In this document: positions 24,901 to 32,197 of the stretch, one piece after another | How the letters are laid out: each line of letters opens with the position of its first letter | Numbering within the stretch: the stretch's first letter is position 1 | From: an uncultured Archangium sp. | Lineage (GTDB): Bacteria > Myxococcota > Myxococcia > Myxococcales > Myxococcaceae | Assembly: GCA_903905455.1 (NCBI GenBank) | Contig: CAIVGN010000117.1 | Location: 1-37,163, forward strand | Length of the DNA stretch: 37,163 nucleotides | Direction: 5' to 3' | Notes under the pieces: generated by a model | Seen by the model: only the letters and a program-made list of their open reading frames with translations | Told to the model about the DNA's origin: nothing | Databases searched by the model: none | Translations under genes and position numbers: made by a program

Positions 24901-26235
24901 ATGGCGCAACCGCAGGCCGGTCTGAAGCTTCTCCGCGTTGCTCTCATCCAGGGCAGCAAGATCACCGAAGACCGCACGCTCAAGCGTCGTGGTTCGGTGT
25001 CGGTCGGGCAGAACGCGACGAACACCATCGTCGTACCCGTCTCGAATCTCCCGCCCTCGTTCACGCTCTTCGAGGTCGCCAGCGATCAGTACAGCCTGGT
25101 CTTCACCACGGCGATGGAGGGCAAGATCTCCATCAATGGCCAGGAGGTCACGCTGCAGGACGCCATCGCGCGCGGACTGGCCAAGCCTCGGGGCAAGGAC
25201 ACCTTCGTCGCCGCGCTCACCGACGCCTCGAAGGGCCGCGTCGCGCTGGGTGAAGTCTCGTTGCTCTTTCAGTTCGTCGCGCCGCCCCCCGAGCCGCCCA
25301 AGGCCGAGCTCCCCGCCGAAGTGCGCGGCAACTTCTTCAAGCAGCTCGACCAGTTCTTCTTCCTGGTGCTGGCCGCCTCGCTGTTCATCCACTTCTCCGG
25401 CGCCACCTTCATCGCCTGCCAGCCGAAGATCGAAGAGCGCGAGCTCACCCTCGACGAACTCCCCGACCGCTTCGTCAAGGCGATGATGCCCGTCGAGGTC
25501 AAGCCGCCCCCCAAGACCGAGACCGGCGACACGGGCGAGAAGAAGCCCGACGCCAAGGACGACAAGGTCGAGGTCGACAAGAAGCCCGCCGTAGCCGCCG
25601 CCACCAGCAACGCCGACAAGAAGGCAGCGCTCCAGGCCAAGGTCTCCCGCTCGGGTCTGCTCAAGGTGATCGGTTCTTCCGGCGGCGGCGGCGCCTTTGA
25701 AGACGTGCTCGGCGGCTCGAGCGGCGTAGGCGATGTCGCCAGCGCGCTCTCTGGCGCGAGCGGCGTAGGCGTTGCGACGGCCGACGCGCTCGGCGCGGGT
25801 GGCCCCAAGGGCGGAACTTCCGGTTCGGCGGCAGGGATCGGGGACCTCGGCACCAGCGGCGGCGGCAACGTCGCGCTCGCCGAGAAGGGCTCCGCGACCG
25901 TGCGCGGCGGCGTGTCGATGCAGGCCCCCGAGGTCGAGTCGAGCGACGTCGATCGCGAGAAGCTGGCCGCCTACGTGCGCGGTCGCAAGGGCGCGATCCA
26001 GCAGTGCTACGAGAAGGAGCTCAAGCGGAACCCGAGCCTCAAGGGCAAGGTGGTGGTGCGCTTCAACATCACCCCCGCTGGCCGCACGAGCGACATCGAC
26101 ATCGAGGAGAACACCCTGGGCAACGAAGCGGTGGCCTCGTGCATCAAGACCACGATCCGTGGGTGGGTCTTCCCCTTCAAGCCTGACTCTGACGTCGCCG
26201 TGGCGTACCCGTTCGTCTTCGCGCCGGCCTCCTGA
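24901..26235 (+). CDS. FHA-like / transmembrane / TonB-like (AgmX/PglI C-terminal) protein, GltG-like
   Basis: The protein has 444 residues. Residues 7-125 are strand-rich and look like a divergent FHA domain (VGQNATNTIVV in the phosphopeptide-loop position, KISINGQEV later). A membrane helix lies at 152-172. Residues 175-330 are periplasmic: Pro/Lys-rich, then Gly-rich with GLLKVIGSSGGGG and two GxSGVG repeats. Residues 350-442 form the AgmX/PglI C-terminal domain, with C369 in IQQCYEKEL, GKVVVRFNITPAGRTSDI and C414 in ASCIKTTIRGWVFPF. This layout is that of GltG (PglI), an inner-membrane gliding protein thought to reach across the periplasm toward outer-membrane partners. AAGGGA lies 5 bases before the ATG. 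It has the same C-terminal domain type as the kinase at 9920-11584. Confidence 0.88.
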   Translation: MAQPQAGLKLLRVALIQGSKITEDRTLKRRGSVSVGQNATNTIVVPVSNLPPSFTLFEVASDQYSLVFTTAMEGKISINGQEVTLQDAIARGLAKPRGKDTFVAALTDASKGRVALGEVSLLFQFVAPPPEPPKAELPAEVRGNFFKQLDQFFFLVLAASLFIHFSGATFIACQPKIEERELTLDELPDRFVKAMMPVEVKPPPKTETGDTGEKKPDAKDDKVEVDKKPAVAAATSNADKKAALQAKVSRSGLLKVIGSSGGGGAFEDVLGGSSGVGDVASALSGASGVGVATADALGAGGPKGGTSGSAAGIGDLGTSGGGNVALAEKGSATVRGGVSMQAPEVESSDVDREKLAAYVRGRKGAIQQCYEKELKRNPSLKGKVVVRFNITPAGRTSDIDIEENTLGNEAVASCIKTTIRGWVFPFKPDSDVAVAYPFVFAPAS

Positions 26236-26284
26236 GTCTGCCAACTCGCCAGCTCGCGCGGCCATGACACACTGGCCCGCGACG

Positions 26285-26713
26285 ATGGATCGAGTCAGTC
26301 TCCTCTCCAGCTCCCCCCTCTTCGAGATGCTCTCCAACGCAGAGCTGGAGTCGGTGTGCGCGCTGCTGACGCCCCGGGCCTTCGACGGCGGAGCCACGAT
26401 CTTCGCTGAAGGAGCGCTGGGCGACGGCCTGTACCTGGTGGCCGAAGGCGAGGTGGACGTGTTCCACGGGGGTCGAAGCAACCCCATCGCCACCCTGAGC
26501 GTCGGCGAGTGCTTCGGAGAAATGGCCCTCGTCGACAAGGACTACCGCTCAGCGACGGTCAAGGCGCGCGAGCGGGTCGAGCTGCTGCATCTCTCGCCCG
26601 AGAGCCTGGCGCAGTTCCGCAAGACGCAGAAGGACGGCTTCTCCTTCCTCGTGATGAACATCGCCCGGCTGCTGTCGGTGCGGCTGCGAGAAGCGAACCG
26701 CCACCAGTCCTGA
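26285..26713 (+). CDS. Cyclic-nucleotide-binding domain protein
   Basis: The protein has 142 residues and consists of one cNMP-binding domain (Crp type) with no DNA-binding or catalytic partner domain. The phosphate-binding cassette FGEMALVDKDYRSATV keeps the glutamate (E79) and arginine (R88) that normally hold the cyclic phosphate, so ligand binding is plausible. The N-terminal LLSSSPLFEMLSNAELESV is the usual lead-in helix. An in-frame ATG at 26264 would add 7 residues, and neither start has a clear ribosome site. It sits 49 bases after the GltG-like gene and may act as a stand-alone sensor or adaptor for the envelope complex, which is inference. Confidence 0.85.
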   Translation: MDRVSLLSSSPLFEMLSNAELESVCALLTPRAFDGGATIFAEGALGDGLYLVAEGEVDVFHGGRSNPIATLSVGECFGEMALVDKDYRSATVKARERVELLHLSPESLAQFRKTQKDGFSFLVMNIARLLSVRLREANRHQS

Positions 26714-26772
26714 TGAATCTGCAGCCGGGGACAGGGCACCCACGCCACACAGCAGTTGGCAGCGCACGCTCA

Positions 26773-26801
26773 TTGACTTACATGCTTCACAACCCTACGT
26801 T
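26773..26801 (+). promoter_or_regulatory. Candidate sigma-70-type promoter
   Basis: TTGACT at 26773-26778, a 17-base spacer and TACGTT at 26796-26801 fit a housekeeping promoter, with a good -35 and a moderate -10. It lies in the 121-base gap after the cyclic-nucleotide-binding gene and about 33 bases before the GTG of the next gene. It would start a transcript carrying the coiled-coil protein and possibly the barrel/OPX pair. Confidence 0.5.
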
Positions 26802-26834
26802 TCACCGCCTTCTGTGCAGTCTGGGGGACCCCAC

Positions 26835-27374
26835 GTGATTCGTCGAGCCATCATGCTTCTCGCACTGGTCGCCGCGACGTTCTCGCTGGCGCAGGCGCCC
26901 GCCGCGCCTGAGGCCGTCGAGGCATCCAAGGTGCCCGACCCCGAGAAGGTGAAGACGAGCGCCGAGTCGGTGGGGCGCATGCGCGGCGCGCTCAAGGACG
27001 TGCTGCAGAAGCTCGAAGAAGCGCGCAACACCAAGGACGTCGTCAAGCTCAACTGCGTGAACGAGAAGCTGACCCAGATCAAGGGGTTGCTCCGCATCTC
27101 CGAGCAGTCCGACGTGCAGCTCCAGGAAGCCGTGGCCCGCAAGGAAACCGCCACCGCCGAGCACGAGTTCACCAAGGTGACCATCGCGCGCTCCAAGGTC
27201 GAGCAGCTCCGGGCCGAGGCCGAACAGTGCATCGGCCAGCTCGCCTTCCGCACCGATGAGAACCTCTCGGTCGAGGTCGACATCCCCGACTACTTGCCGC
27301 CCGGCGATCCCACGCAGATGCCGCCCCCGACGCCCATCGACTCCCGGCCTCCGCCGGCGAGTCCGACGATGTGA
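26835..27374 (+). CDS. Secreted coiled-coil protein with Pro-rich C-terminus, unknown function
   Basis: The protein has 179 residues from the GTG at 26835, which gives a good signal peptide (IRRAIMLLALVAATFSLAQA). An in-frame GTG at 26814 and an ATG at 26853 are alternatives. Residues about 30-130 form charged helices (RMRGALKDVLQKLEEARNTKD, KVEQLRAEAEQCIGQL) with two cysteines, then VEVDIPDYLPPGDPTQ and a Pro-rich tail. I do not recognise it. It precedes the barrel/OPX pair by 73 bases and is the gene directly before the outer-membrane barrel, so a periplasmic role around polysaccharide export is possible but not shown. Confidence 0.75.
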   Translation: MIRRAIMLLALVAATFSLAQAPAAPEAVEASKVPDPEKVKTSAESVGRMRGALKDVLQKLEEARNTKDVVKLNCVNEKLTQIKGLLRISEQSDVQLQEAVARKETATAEHEFTKVTIARSKVEQLRAEAEQCIGQLAFRTDENLSVEVDIPDYLPPGDPTQMPPPTPIDSRPPPASPTM

Positions 27375-27407
27375 CGGCCACCCCACGAACCCGAAATGGA
27401 AAGGCGC

Positions 27408-27438
27408 TTGGCCTGCACACCCTGTGTGCTAAGGCCAA
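27408..27438 (+). promoter_or_regulatory. Strong hairpin directly upstream of the barrel gene start
   Basis: TTGGCCTGCACAC (27408-27420) pairs with GTGTGC (27424-27429) and AGGCCAA (27432-27438). The result is 13 base pairs with a 3-base loop and a TA bulge on the 3' side. It ends 9 bases before the ATG at 27448 and is not followed by a T-tract, so it is not an intrinsic terminator. In RNA it would cover or abut the ribosome-binding region. As DNA it could be an operator. Confidence 0.5.
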
Positions 27439-27447
27439 CGGACCGCG

Positions 27448-28734
27448 ATGAACTGGTTGAGGGGAACGGGAGTTCGCGCTGCGTTGATCCTCGGGCTGTT
27501 GCTCGTGGGTTCCGCACACGCCCAGGTGGCCAAGGCCCCGGGGTTCAAGGTCGGCGAAGGCCGGCTGCATCCGTACCTCGAACTCGACGGGCGCTTCGAC
27601 TCGCTGGTCGGCTTCTTCGAGCGTGACTCGGGCGGCAACCCCATCGCCTCGTCGGAGCTGATTCTCCATGTCCGCCCCGGGGTGAAGTTCGACCTCGACA
27701 CCCCTTCCACCTTCGTCGGCTTCAACGGCGCGGCCGAGTACCTCTGGTACACCGGGCTGCTCTCGCCGGGCTCGCGGGGCCTGTCTCGGTTCCAGGCGAA
27801 CGTGGCCCTGGACACCAAGTTCAACCGCGACGGCGCGGCCGAAGTGAACCTGGGCGACAACCTGGTGCGCAGCGATCGCACCCAGAACCCGGCGCTCGGC
27901 GTCGGCGCGATCTCCCTCTACAACGGCGTGTACCTGGCCGTTCCCATTCACCCGGGCGGCCGCGCCCTCGAGGTGACCCCCAAGGTGTCGTGGGGCGTGG
28001 AGTTCTTCGAAGCGTTGCTCCCGGGCCTCGTACCGTTCTGCACCGCGGGCCAGGCCTCGTGCGACCCCTCGACGGTGCCCCAGTCGAACTACAGCAACCT
28101 GAACTTCGGGCTGAACGCCCGCTGGAAGTTCCTGCCCAAGACGGCGCTGATCGTCGACGTGAACGCCGACTGGCGCACCTACTTCACGAACGCCGCCGCG
28201 GCCAAGGTGCTCTTCCGCGCGCAGGGCGGCATCGCCGGCCTCATCTCGCCGCGCATCGCGGTGACGCTGCTGGCGGGTTACGGCGGCGACTTCACCAACA
28301 ACTCGATTCACACCGTCATCGGCACCGCCGAGTTCTCGTACACGGTCACCGAGCAGTCGCGCATCGCCGTGGGGTACGCCCGCAACGTGATTGCCGTGCC
28401 GCTGCTGGGCTCGATGATGGACGACCGCGGCTACCTGCGCGGCGGGCTCGGGTTGCTGGGCGGGCGGCTGATGTTGAACGCCCAGGTCTCGCTGGACTAC
28501 TTCAGCTTCCTCGCGCAGCCCACAGCCGCCACCACGGCGCCCGCCTCGTCGGTGCGCAACGACGTGCTGCTCAGCCTCAGCGCCGGGCCGACCGTCACCG
28601 TGACCTCGTGGTTCGATGTCAGCGCGAACTACACGTTCACGTTCCGCAGCTCGAAGGGCACCGACGTGACCAACCTCCCGTCGTTGAACTTCCCGCGGCA
28701 CGAAGCCCTGCTGCGGCTCAACTTCCACTACTGA
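27448..28734 (+). CDS. Outer-membrane beta-barrel of a polysaccharide export translocon (Wzp-like)
   Basis: The protein has 428 residues. A signal peptide ends at AHAQ. The mature protein alternates hydrophobic and polar residues throughout, with many aromatic belt residues and short turns (HPYLELDGRFDSLVGFF, VGFNGAAEYLWYTGLL, SNLNFGLNARWKFLP, FDVSANYTFTFRSS), and ends LLRLNFHY with a terminal aromatic residue, as outer-membrane barrels do. Its stop overlaps the ATG of a short OPX lipoprotein. In M. xanthus such barrels (WzpX/S/B) partner short OPX proteins that cannot cross the outer membrane themselves, forming a composite exporter. The length suits a barrel of about 18 strands. The specific polysaccharide cannot be read from sequence. 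Neighbourhood to mglBA suggests the BPS-type pair (WzaB/WzpB). Confidence 0.8.
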   Translation: MNWLRGTGVRAALILGLLLVGSAHAQVAKAPGFKVGEGRLHPYLELDGRFDSLVGFFERDSGGNPIASSELILHVRPGVKFDLDTPSTFVGFNGAAEYLWYTGLLSPGSRGLSRFQANVALDTKFNRDGAAEVNLGDNLVRSDRTQNPALGVGAISLYNGVYLAVPIHPGGRALEVTPKVSWGVEFFEALLPGLVPFCTAGQASCDPSTVPQSNYSNLNFGLNARWKFLPKTALIVDVNADWRTYFTNAAAAKVLFRAQGGIAGLISPRIAVTLLAGYGGDFTNNSIHTVIGTAEFSYTVTEQSRIAVGYARNVIAVPLLGSMMDDRGYLRGGLGLLGGRLMLNAQVSLDYFSFLAQPTAATTAPASSVRNDVLLSLSAGPTVTVTSWFDVSANYTFTFRSSKGTDVTNLPSLNFPRHEALLRLNFHY

Positions 28735-29342
28735 TGCGTACGCTCGCAGTGCTGATCGCGGCGGGGCTCCTCACGAGCCTTCCGGCTTGCCGCTACCCCT
28801 CGACGCTCGACGGCCTCAACCGCGACCTGCTGGTCGCCGACGGCGGCGTGAGCAGCAACACCCTGGCAGCCAACGACCTCCTCGAGGTGCGCGTGTACCA
28901 GGAGGTCGACCTGAGCGGCGTCTACCGCGTCGACCCCGACGGCCACATCGACTTTCCCCTCTGCGGGAAGGTGTCGGTCGGAGGGCTCACCGCCAGCGGG
29001 GCCGCCAACGCCATCACCACCTGCCTCAAGAACGGCTTCGTGCGGCGCCCCCAGGTGTCGGCGCTGGTGAAGGAGTTCAACTCGAAGAAGGTGTTCATCT
29101 TCGGCGAGGTCTCGAAGCCCGGCTCGTTCTCGTACGAAGAGGGAATGACCATCATCCACGCCATCTCGCAGGCCGGTGGGCTCACGCGCTCGGCGGCGAA
29201 GAACTCGGTCAACGTGACCCGGGTGGTCGAAGGCAAGGAAGTGAAGATGCCGGTGAAGGTCGAAGACATCGTCATCGGCCGGGAGAAGAACTTCCTGCTC
29301 GTGCCCGGCGACATCATCTTCGTGCCCGAGAGCTTCATCTAG
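28734..29342 (+). CDS. Short OPX (Wza-like) polysaccharide export lipoprotein
   Basis: The protein has 202 residues. The signal ends in a lipobox (SLPAC), so it is lipidated at about Cys19. The Poly_export domain is at about 45-110 (NDLLEVRVYQEVDLSGVYRV, DPDGHIDFPLCGKVSVGGLT). One SLBB domain follows at about 115-195 (VFIFGEVSKPGSFSYEEGMT, IIHAISQAGGLTRSAAKN, LLVPGDIIFVPESF). It ends there. The further SLBB domain and the amphipathic C-terminal helix by which E. coli Wza crosses the outer membrane are absent. It therefore needs a separate pore, presumably the barrel encoded one base-overlap upstream. It is the last plus-strand gene here, 7 bases from the convergent phosphatase gene. Confidence 0.93.
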   Translation: MRTLAVLIAAGLLTSLPACRYPSTLDGLNRDLLVADGGVSSNTLAANDLLEVRVYQEVDLSGVYRVDPDGHIDFPLCGKVSVGGLTASGAANAITTCLKNGFVRRPQVSALVKEFNSKKVFIFGEVSKPGSFSYEEGMTIIHAISQAGGLTRSAAKNSVNVTRVVEGKEVKMPVKVEDIVIGREKNFLLVPGDIIFVPESFI

Positions 29343-29349
29343 GTCGTCG

Positions 29350-30180
29350 TCAGGCGCCGAAGGCCCGGGCCTGCCAGCCGAGCTCGCGCGCGAAGGCGGC
29401 GCAGAGGTCGGGCAGCTCGGGGGTCAGGCCCGGCGCCGCGGCCACCACGTCTCCGAAGCGCGGTGACCAGGGCTCCCCGTCGAGGCGCCCCATCGAGCCA
29501 CCCGCCTCGGTGACGAGCAGCGCGCCGGCGGCGGTGTCCCAGGGCTTCAACCCGAACTCGAAGAAGCCATCGAAGCGCCCCGCGGCGACGTAGGCGAGAT
29601 CGAGGGCGGCGCTGCCCATGCGGCGCATGCCCTGGGCCTTCGTCACCAGGCGCAGGAAGAGCCCCAGCGGAGCCTCGGGGTGCTGCGGCAGATCGTAGGG
29701 AAAGCCGGTGCACAACAGCGCGCGGTCGAGCGCGCAGACCTGGCTTGCGACCAGGCGCCTCCCGTTGAGGGTCGCGCCCTGCCCGCGCGCCGCGCTGAAG
29801 AGTTCGTCGCGGAGCGGGTCGTACACCACGCCGGCCAGCAGGGCGGTCTCGCCCCCGGGCACCGGGCCTTCCACCGCGAGGGTCACGCAGAAGTGCGGCA
29901 CGCCGTGGGCGTAGTTGGTGGTGCCGTCGAGCGGGTCCACGAACCAGGTGTACGCCCCCTGCCCCGCGGCCCCGCTCTCTTCGGCGAGCACGGCGTGCGT
30001 CGGCACCGCGCGCGCGAGGCGGGACAAGATGAGCTCCTCGCTGGCCCGGTCGGCGTCGGTGACGAGGTTCGAGTGCCCTGCCCCCTTGAACTCGACGGTG
30101 CGCGCCGCGTCGAACCGGGCCCGCAGCAGGGCGCCCGACTCGCGGGCGATGGACTCGGCCAGCGCGAGCCACTCGCTCAC
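29350..30180 (-). CDS. Inositol monophosphatase family protein (SuhB-like)
   Basis: The protein has 276 residues, the family length. It is a Mg-dependent, Li-sensitive type phosphatase. EES in LAEESGAAG, WFVDPLDGTTNYAHG (metal-binding DPLDGT) and the C-terminal KPWDTAAGALLVTEAGG are all present. Substrates in the family include inositol phosphates, histidinol phosphate and 3'-phosphoadenosine compounds, and the sequence alone does not decide between them. The GTG start overlaps the stop of the thioredoxin-like gene by 4 bases, so it closes the murein-recycling operon. Confidence 0.93.
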   Translation of the reverse strand: MSEWLALAESIARESGALLRARFDAARTVEFKGAGHSNLVTDADRASEELILSRLARAVPTHAVLAEESGAAGQGAYTWFVDPLDGTTNYAHGVPHFCVTLAVEGPVPGGETALLAGVVYDPLRDELFSAARGQGATLNGRRLVASQVCALDRALLCTGFPYDLPQHPEAPLGLFLRLVTKAQGMRRMGSAALDLAYVAAGRFDGFFEFGLKPWDTAAGALLVTEAGGSMGRLDGEPWSPRFGDVVAAAPGLTPELPDLCAAFARELGWQARAFGA

Positions 30181-30719
30181 GGGGCGGCGGCGGGTTCAGC
30201 GAGCAGCGCTTCGATCTCCGAGAGCCAGGTGGACAGCTCGCCCTCGTCGAAGCCCTCGTGCACGTGGCGGATGACGCCCTTGCGGTCGATGAGGAACGCG
30301 GTGGGCATCAACTTCACCTTGAGCTTCGACTCGGCGATGCGGGCCTCGGGGTCGAGGAGCACCGGCAAGGACACCTTCGCCTCCGCGAGGAACGCGGGGA
30401 TGGGCCTGGGGTCGGCGTCGATGTTGATGGTCAGCACCTCGAGGCCGCGCGCGGCGAACTCCTTGCTGAGGTCCTGGTACAGCGGCAGGGCTTCCCGGCA
30501 CGGCTCGCACCAGGTGGCCCACACGTCGAGCAGCACCACGCGACCGCGCATCGAACTCAAGGTCCACGCCGCGTTGCCGGGGTAGCGCGGGAGCGAGAGC
30601 TCGAGGGCCTCGGTGGAGCGCGTCGCCAACTGCAGCGTGGTGGGCCCGGTCAACGAGGGCGGCGCCGGGGTGGTGATGCACCCGGCGAAGAGCACCGCGG
30701 CGAAGAGGAGCGCACGCAT
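30177..30719 (-). CDS. TlpA/ResA-like thioredoxin lipoprotein
   Basis: The protein has 180 residues from the ATG at 30719, which gives MRALLFAAVLFAGCITTP with a lipobox (LFAGC). A longer open frame upstream is antisense-like and not used. The thioredoxin fold has the redox motif WCEPC in DVWATWCEPCREALP and the cis-proline segment KLMPTAFLID. It should reduce or shuffle disulfides, or deliver reductant, in the periplasm. The start overlaps the Mpl stop (TGATG) and the end overlaps the phosphatase start. Why it sits in a murein-recycling operon is unclear. Confidence 0.9.
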   Translation of the reverse strand: MRALLFAAVLFAGCITTPAPPSLTGPTTLQLATRSTEALELSLPRYPGNAAWTLSSMRGRVVLLDVWATWCEPCREALPLYQDLSKEFAARGLEVLTINIDADPRPIPAFLAEAKVSLPVLLDPEARIAESKLKVKLMPTAFLIDRKGVIRHVHEGFDEGELSTWLSEIEALLAEPAAAP

Positions 30720-32185
30720 CAGCGAGCCCCCAGGCGGGCGAGGAGCGAGTCGATGAAGCCGCCGAAGCTGCCGTTGGACATCACCAGCAGCACGTCGCCA
30801 GGCTTCGCGTCGCGGCTCACCTCGTCGAGCATCGCGGCCACGGTGGTCTCGGCCACCGCGGCAATGCCCGCCGCCTTCAGTTCCCGGGCGAGGCGGGGCA
30901 CGTCGAGCTCTTCCCCCTGCGGAATCTTGTCGTGGCGCTCGGGCACCTTGATCGACGCGCGCGCCGCGCCGGTGAAGGAGTGGGCGTAGTCGTCCTGGTG
31001 GATGTTGCGGCGCGAGGTGTTCGAGCGCGGCTCGAAGATCGCCCACAGCCGACGGCCCGGGTAGCGGCTGGCGACCGCGGCGATGGTTTCCTTCACTGCC
31101 GTGGGGTGGTGCGCGAAGTCGTCGATGACCATCACCCCGTTCGGCTCGCCGCGCACTTCCTGGCGCCGCTTGACGCCCTCGAACGAGGCGAAGCCGTGGG
31201 TGAGGTCCTCGACGGTGAGGCCCACCGCGAGGCCCGCGGCGAACACCCCCAATGCGTTCTCGACGTTGTGCGCGCCGGCCATGGGCAGGAGCACCTGGCC
31301 CACCAGCACCCCGTTCACCATCACCCCGAAGCGCGCGCCCTCGGGCCCCAGCGCCAACCCCACCGGGTGCACGTCGGCGCCCAGGTCTTCCTTCGCGCTG
31401 TAGGTGACGACCTTCGCCTTCGAGCTGCGGGCCATGCGCACCGCGTTGGGCCACCCGGCGCTGACCGCGATGGTGCCGTCGGGGGGCATGAGCGCCACGA
31501 GCTTCTCGAACGACGACTCGTAGTGCGCGAGGTCGCGGTAGATGTCCGCGTGGTCGAACTCGACGCTGGTGAGGATGAGCGTCCTGGCCTGGTAGTGGAG
31601 GAACTTGGGGCCCTTGTCGAAGTAGGCGGTGTCGTACTCGTCACCCTCGACGACGAAGTGGGGTCCCTGGCCCAGGCGGTAGTTGCCCGCGTAGTTCCGG
31701 GTGACGCCGCCCACGAGGAAGGTGGGGTCCTTGCCGGCCGCGGCGAGCACGTGGCCCATGAGCGACGAGGTGGTCGTCTTGCCGTGGGTGCCGGCGACGA
31801 CGATGGAGTGCCGGTGCTTGAGGAACAGCGAGCCGAGCGCCGCGGGGAAGCTCATCTGAGGAAGGCGCCGCGCGCGCACCTCGGTGGCCTCGGGGTTCAC
31901 CCGGCGGATGACGTTGCCGATGATCACCAGGTCGGGCCTGGCGACGTCGAGGTTCTGCGGTGCGTAGGGGGTGAGCGCGGTGATGCCCCAGGCCGCGAGC
32001 ATGTCGCTCATGGGTGGGTAGAGGTTCTCGTCGCTGCCGGTGACCTCGTAGCCCGCGGCCTTGAGCATGCCGGCGAAGCTGCCCATGCCGGTGCCCCCGA
32101 CGCCCACCAGGTGGATGCGCTTGGGGAAAGTGGGATCGACGGTGTCGAGGATCAGCCCGTGGTCATCGGGTGCGGCGGAAGTCAT
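30719..32185 (-). CDS. mpl: UDP-N-acetylmuramate:L-alanyl-gamma-D-glutamyl-meso-DAP ligase (Mpl)
   Basis: The protein has 488 residues. It joins recycled murein tripeptide directly to UDP-MurNAc. An N-terminal Rossmann part (HLVGVGGTGMGSFAGML) recognises the UDP-MurNAc side, the ATP loop is GTHGKTTTSS, and the segment GDEYDTAYFDKGPKFLHY is the signature that separates Mpl from MurC. The Mur ligase C-terminal domain includes DDFAHHPTAVKETI and EPRSNTSRR. It is flanked upstream by LD-carboxypeptidase and a serine hydrolase gene (12-base gap) and downstream by the TlpA-like gene (one-base overlap). Confidence 0.95.
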   Translation of the reverse strand: MTSAAPDDHGLILDTVDPTFPKRIHLVGVGGTGMGSFAGMLKAAGYEVTGSDENLYPPMSDMLAAWGITALTPYAPQNLDVARPDLVIIGNVIRRVNPEATEVRARRLPQMSFPAALGSLFLKHRHSIVVAGTHGKTTTSSLMGHVLAAAGKDPTFLVGGVTRNYAGNYRLGQGPHFVVEGDEYDTAYFDKGPKFLHYQARTLILTSVEFDHADIYRDLAHYESSFEKLVALMPPDGTIAVSAGWPNAVRMARSSKAKVVTYSAKEDLGADVHPVGLALGPEGARFGVMVNGVLVGQVLLPMAGAHNVENALGVFAAGLAVGLTVEDLTHGFASFEGVKRRQEVRGEPNGVMVIDDFAHHPTAVKETIAAVASRYPGRRLWAIFEPRSNTSRRNIHQDDYAHSFTGAARASIKVPERHDKIPQGEELDVPRLARELKAAGIAAVAETTVAAMLDEVSRDAKPGDVLLVMSNGSFGGFIDSLLARLGAR

Positions 32186-32197
32186 GCGGTGAACCTT

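Noticed and set aside
27408-27438. Hairpin considered as an intrinsic terminator
   Set aside because: No T-tract follows the stem, and it lies immediately before a start codon.
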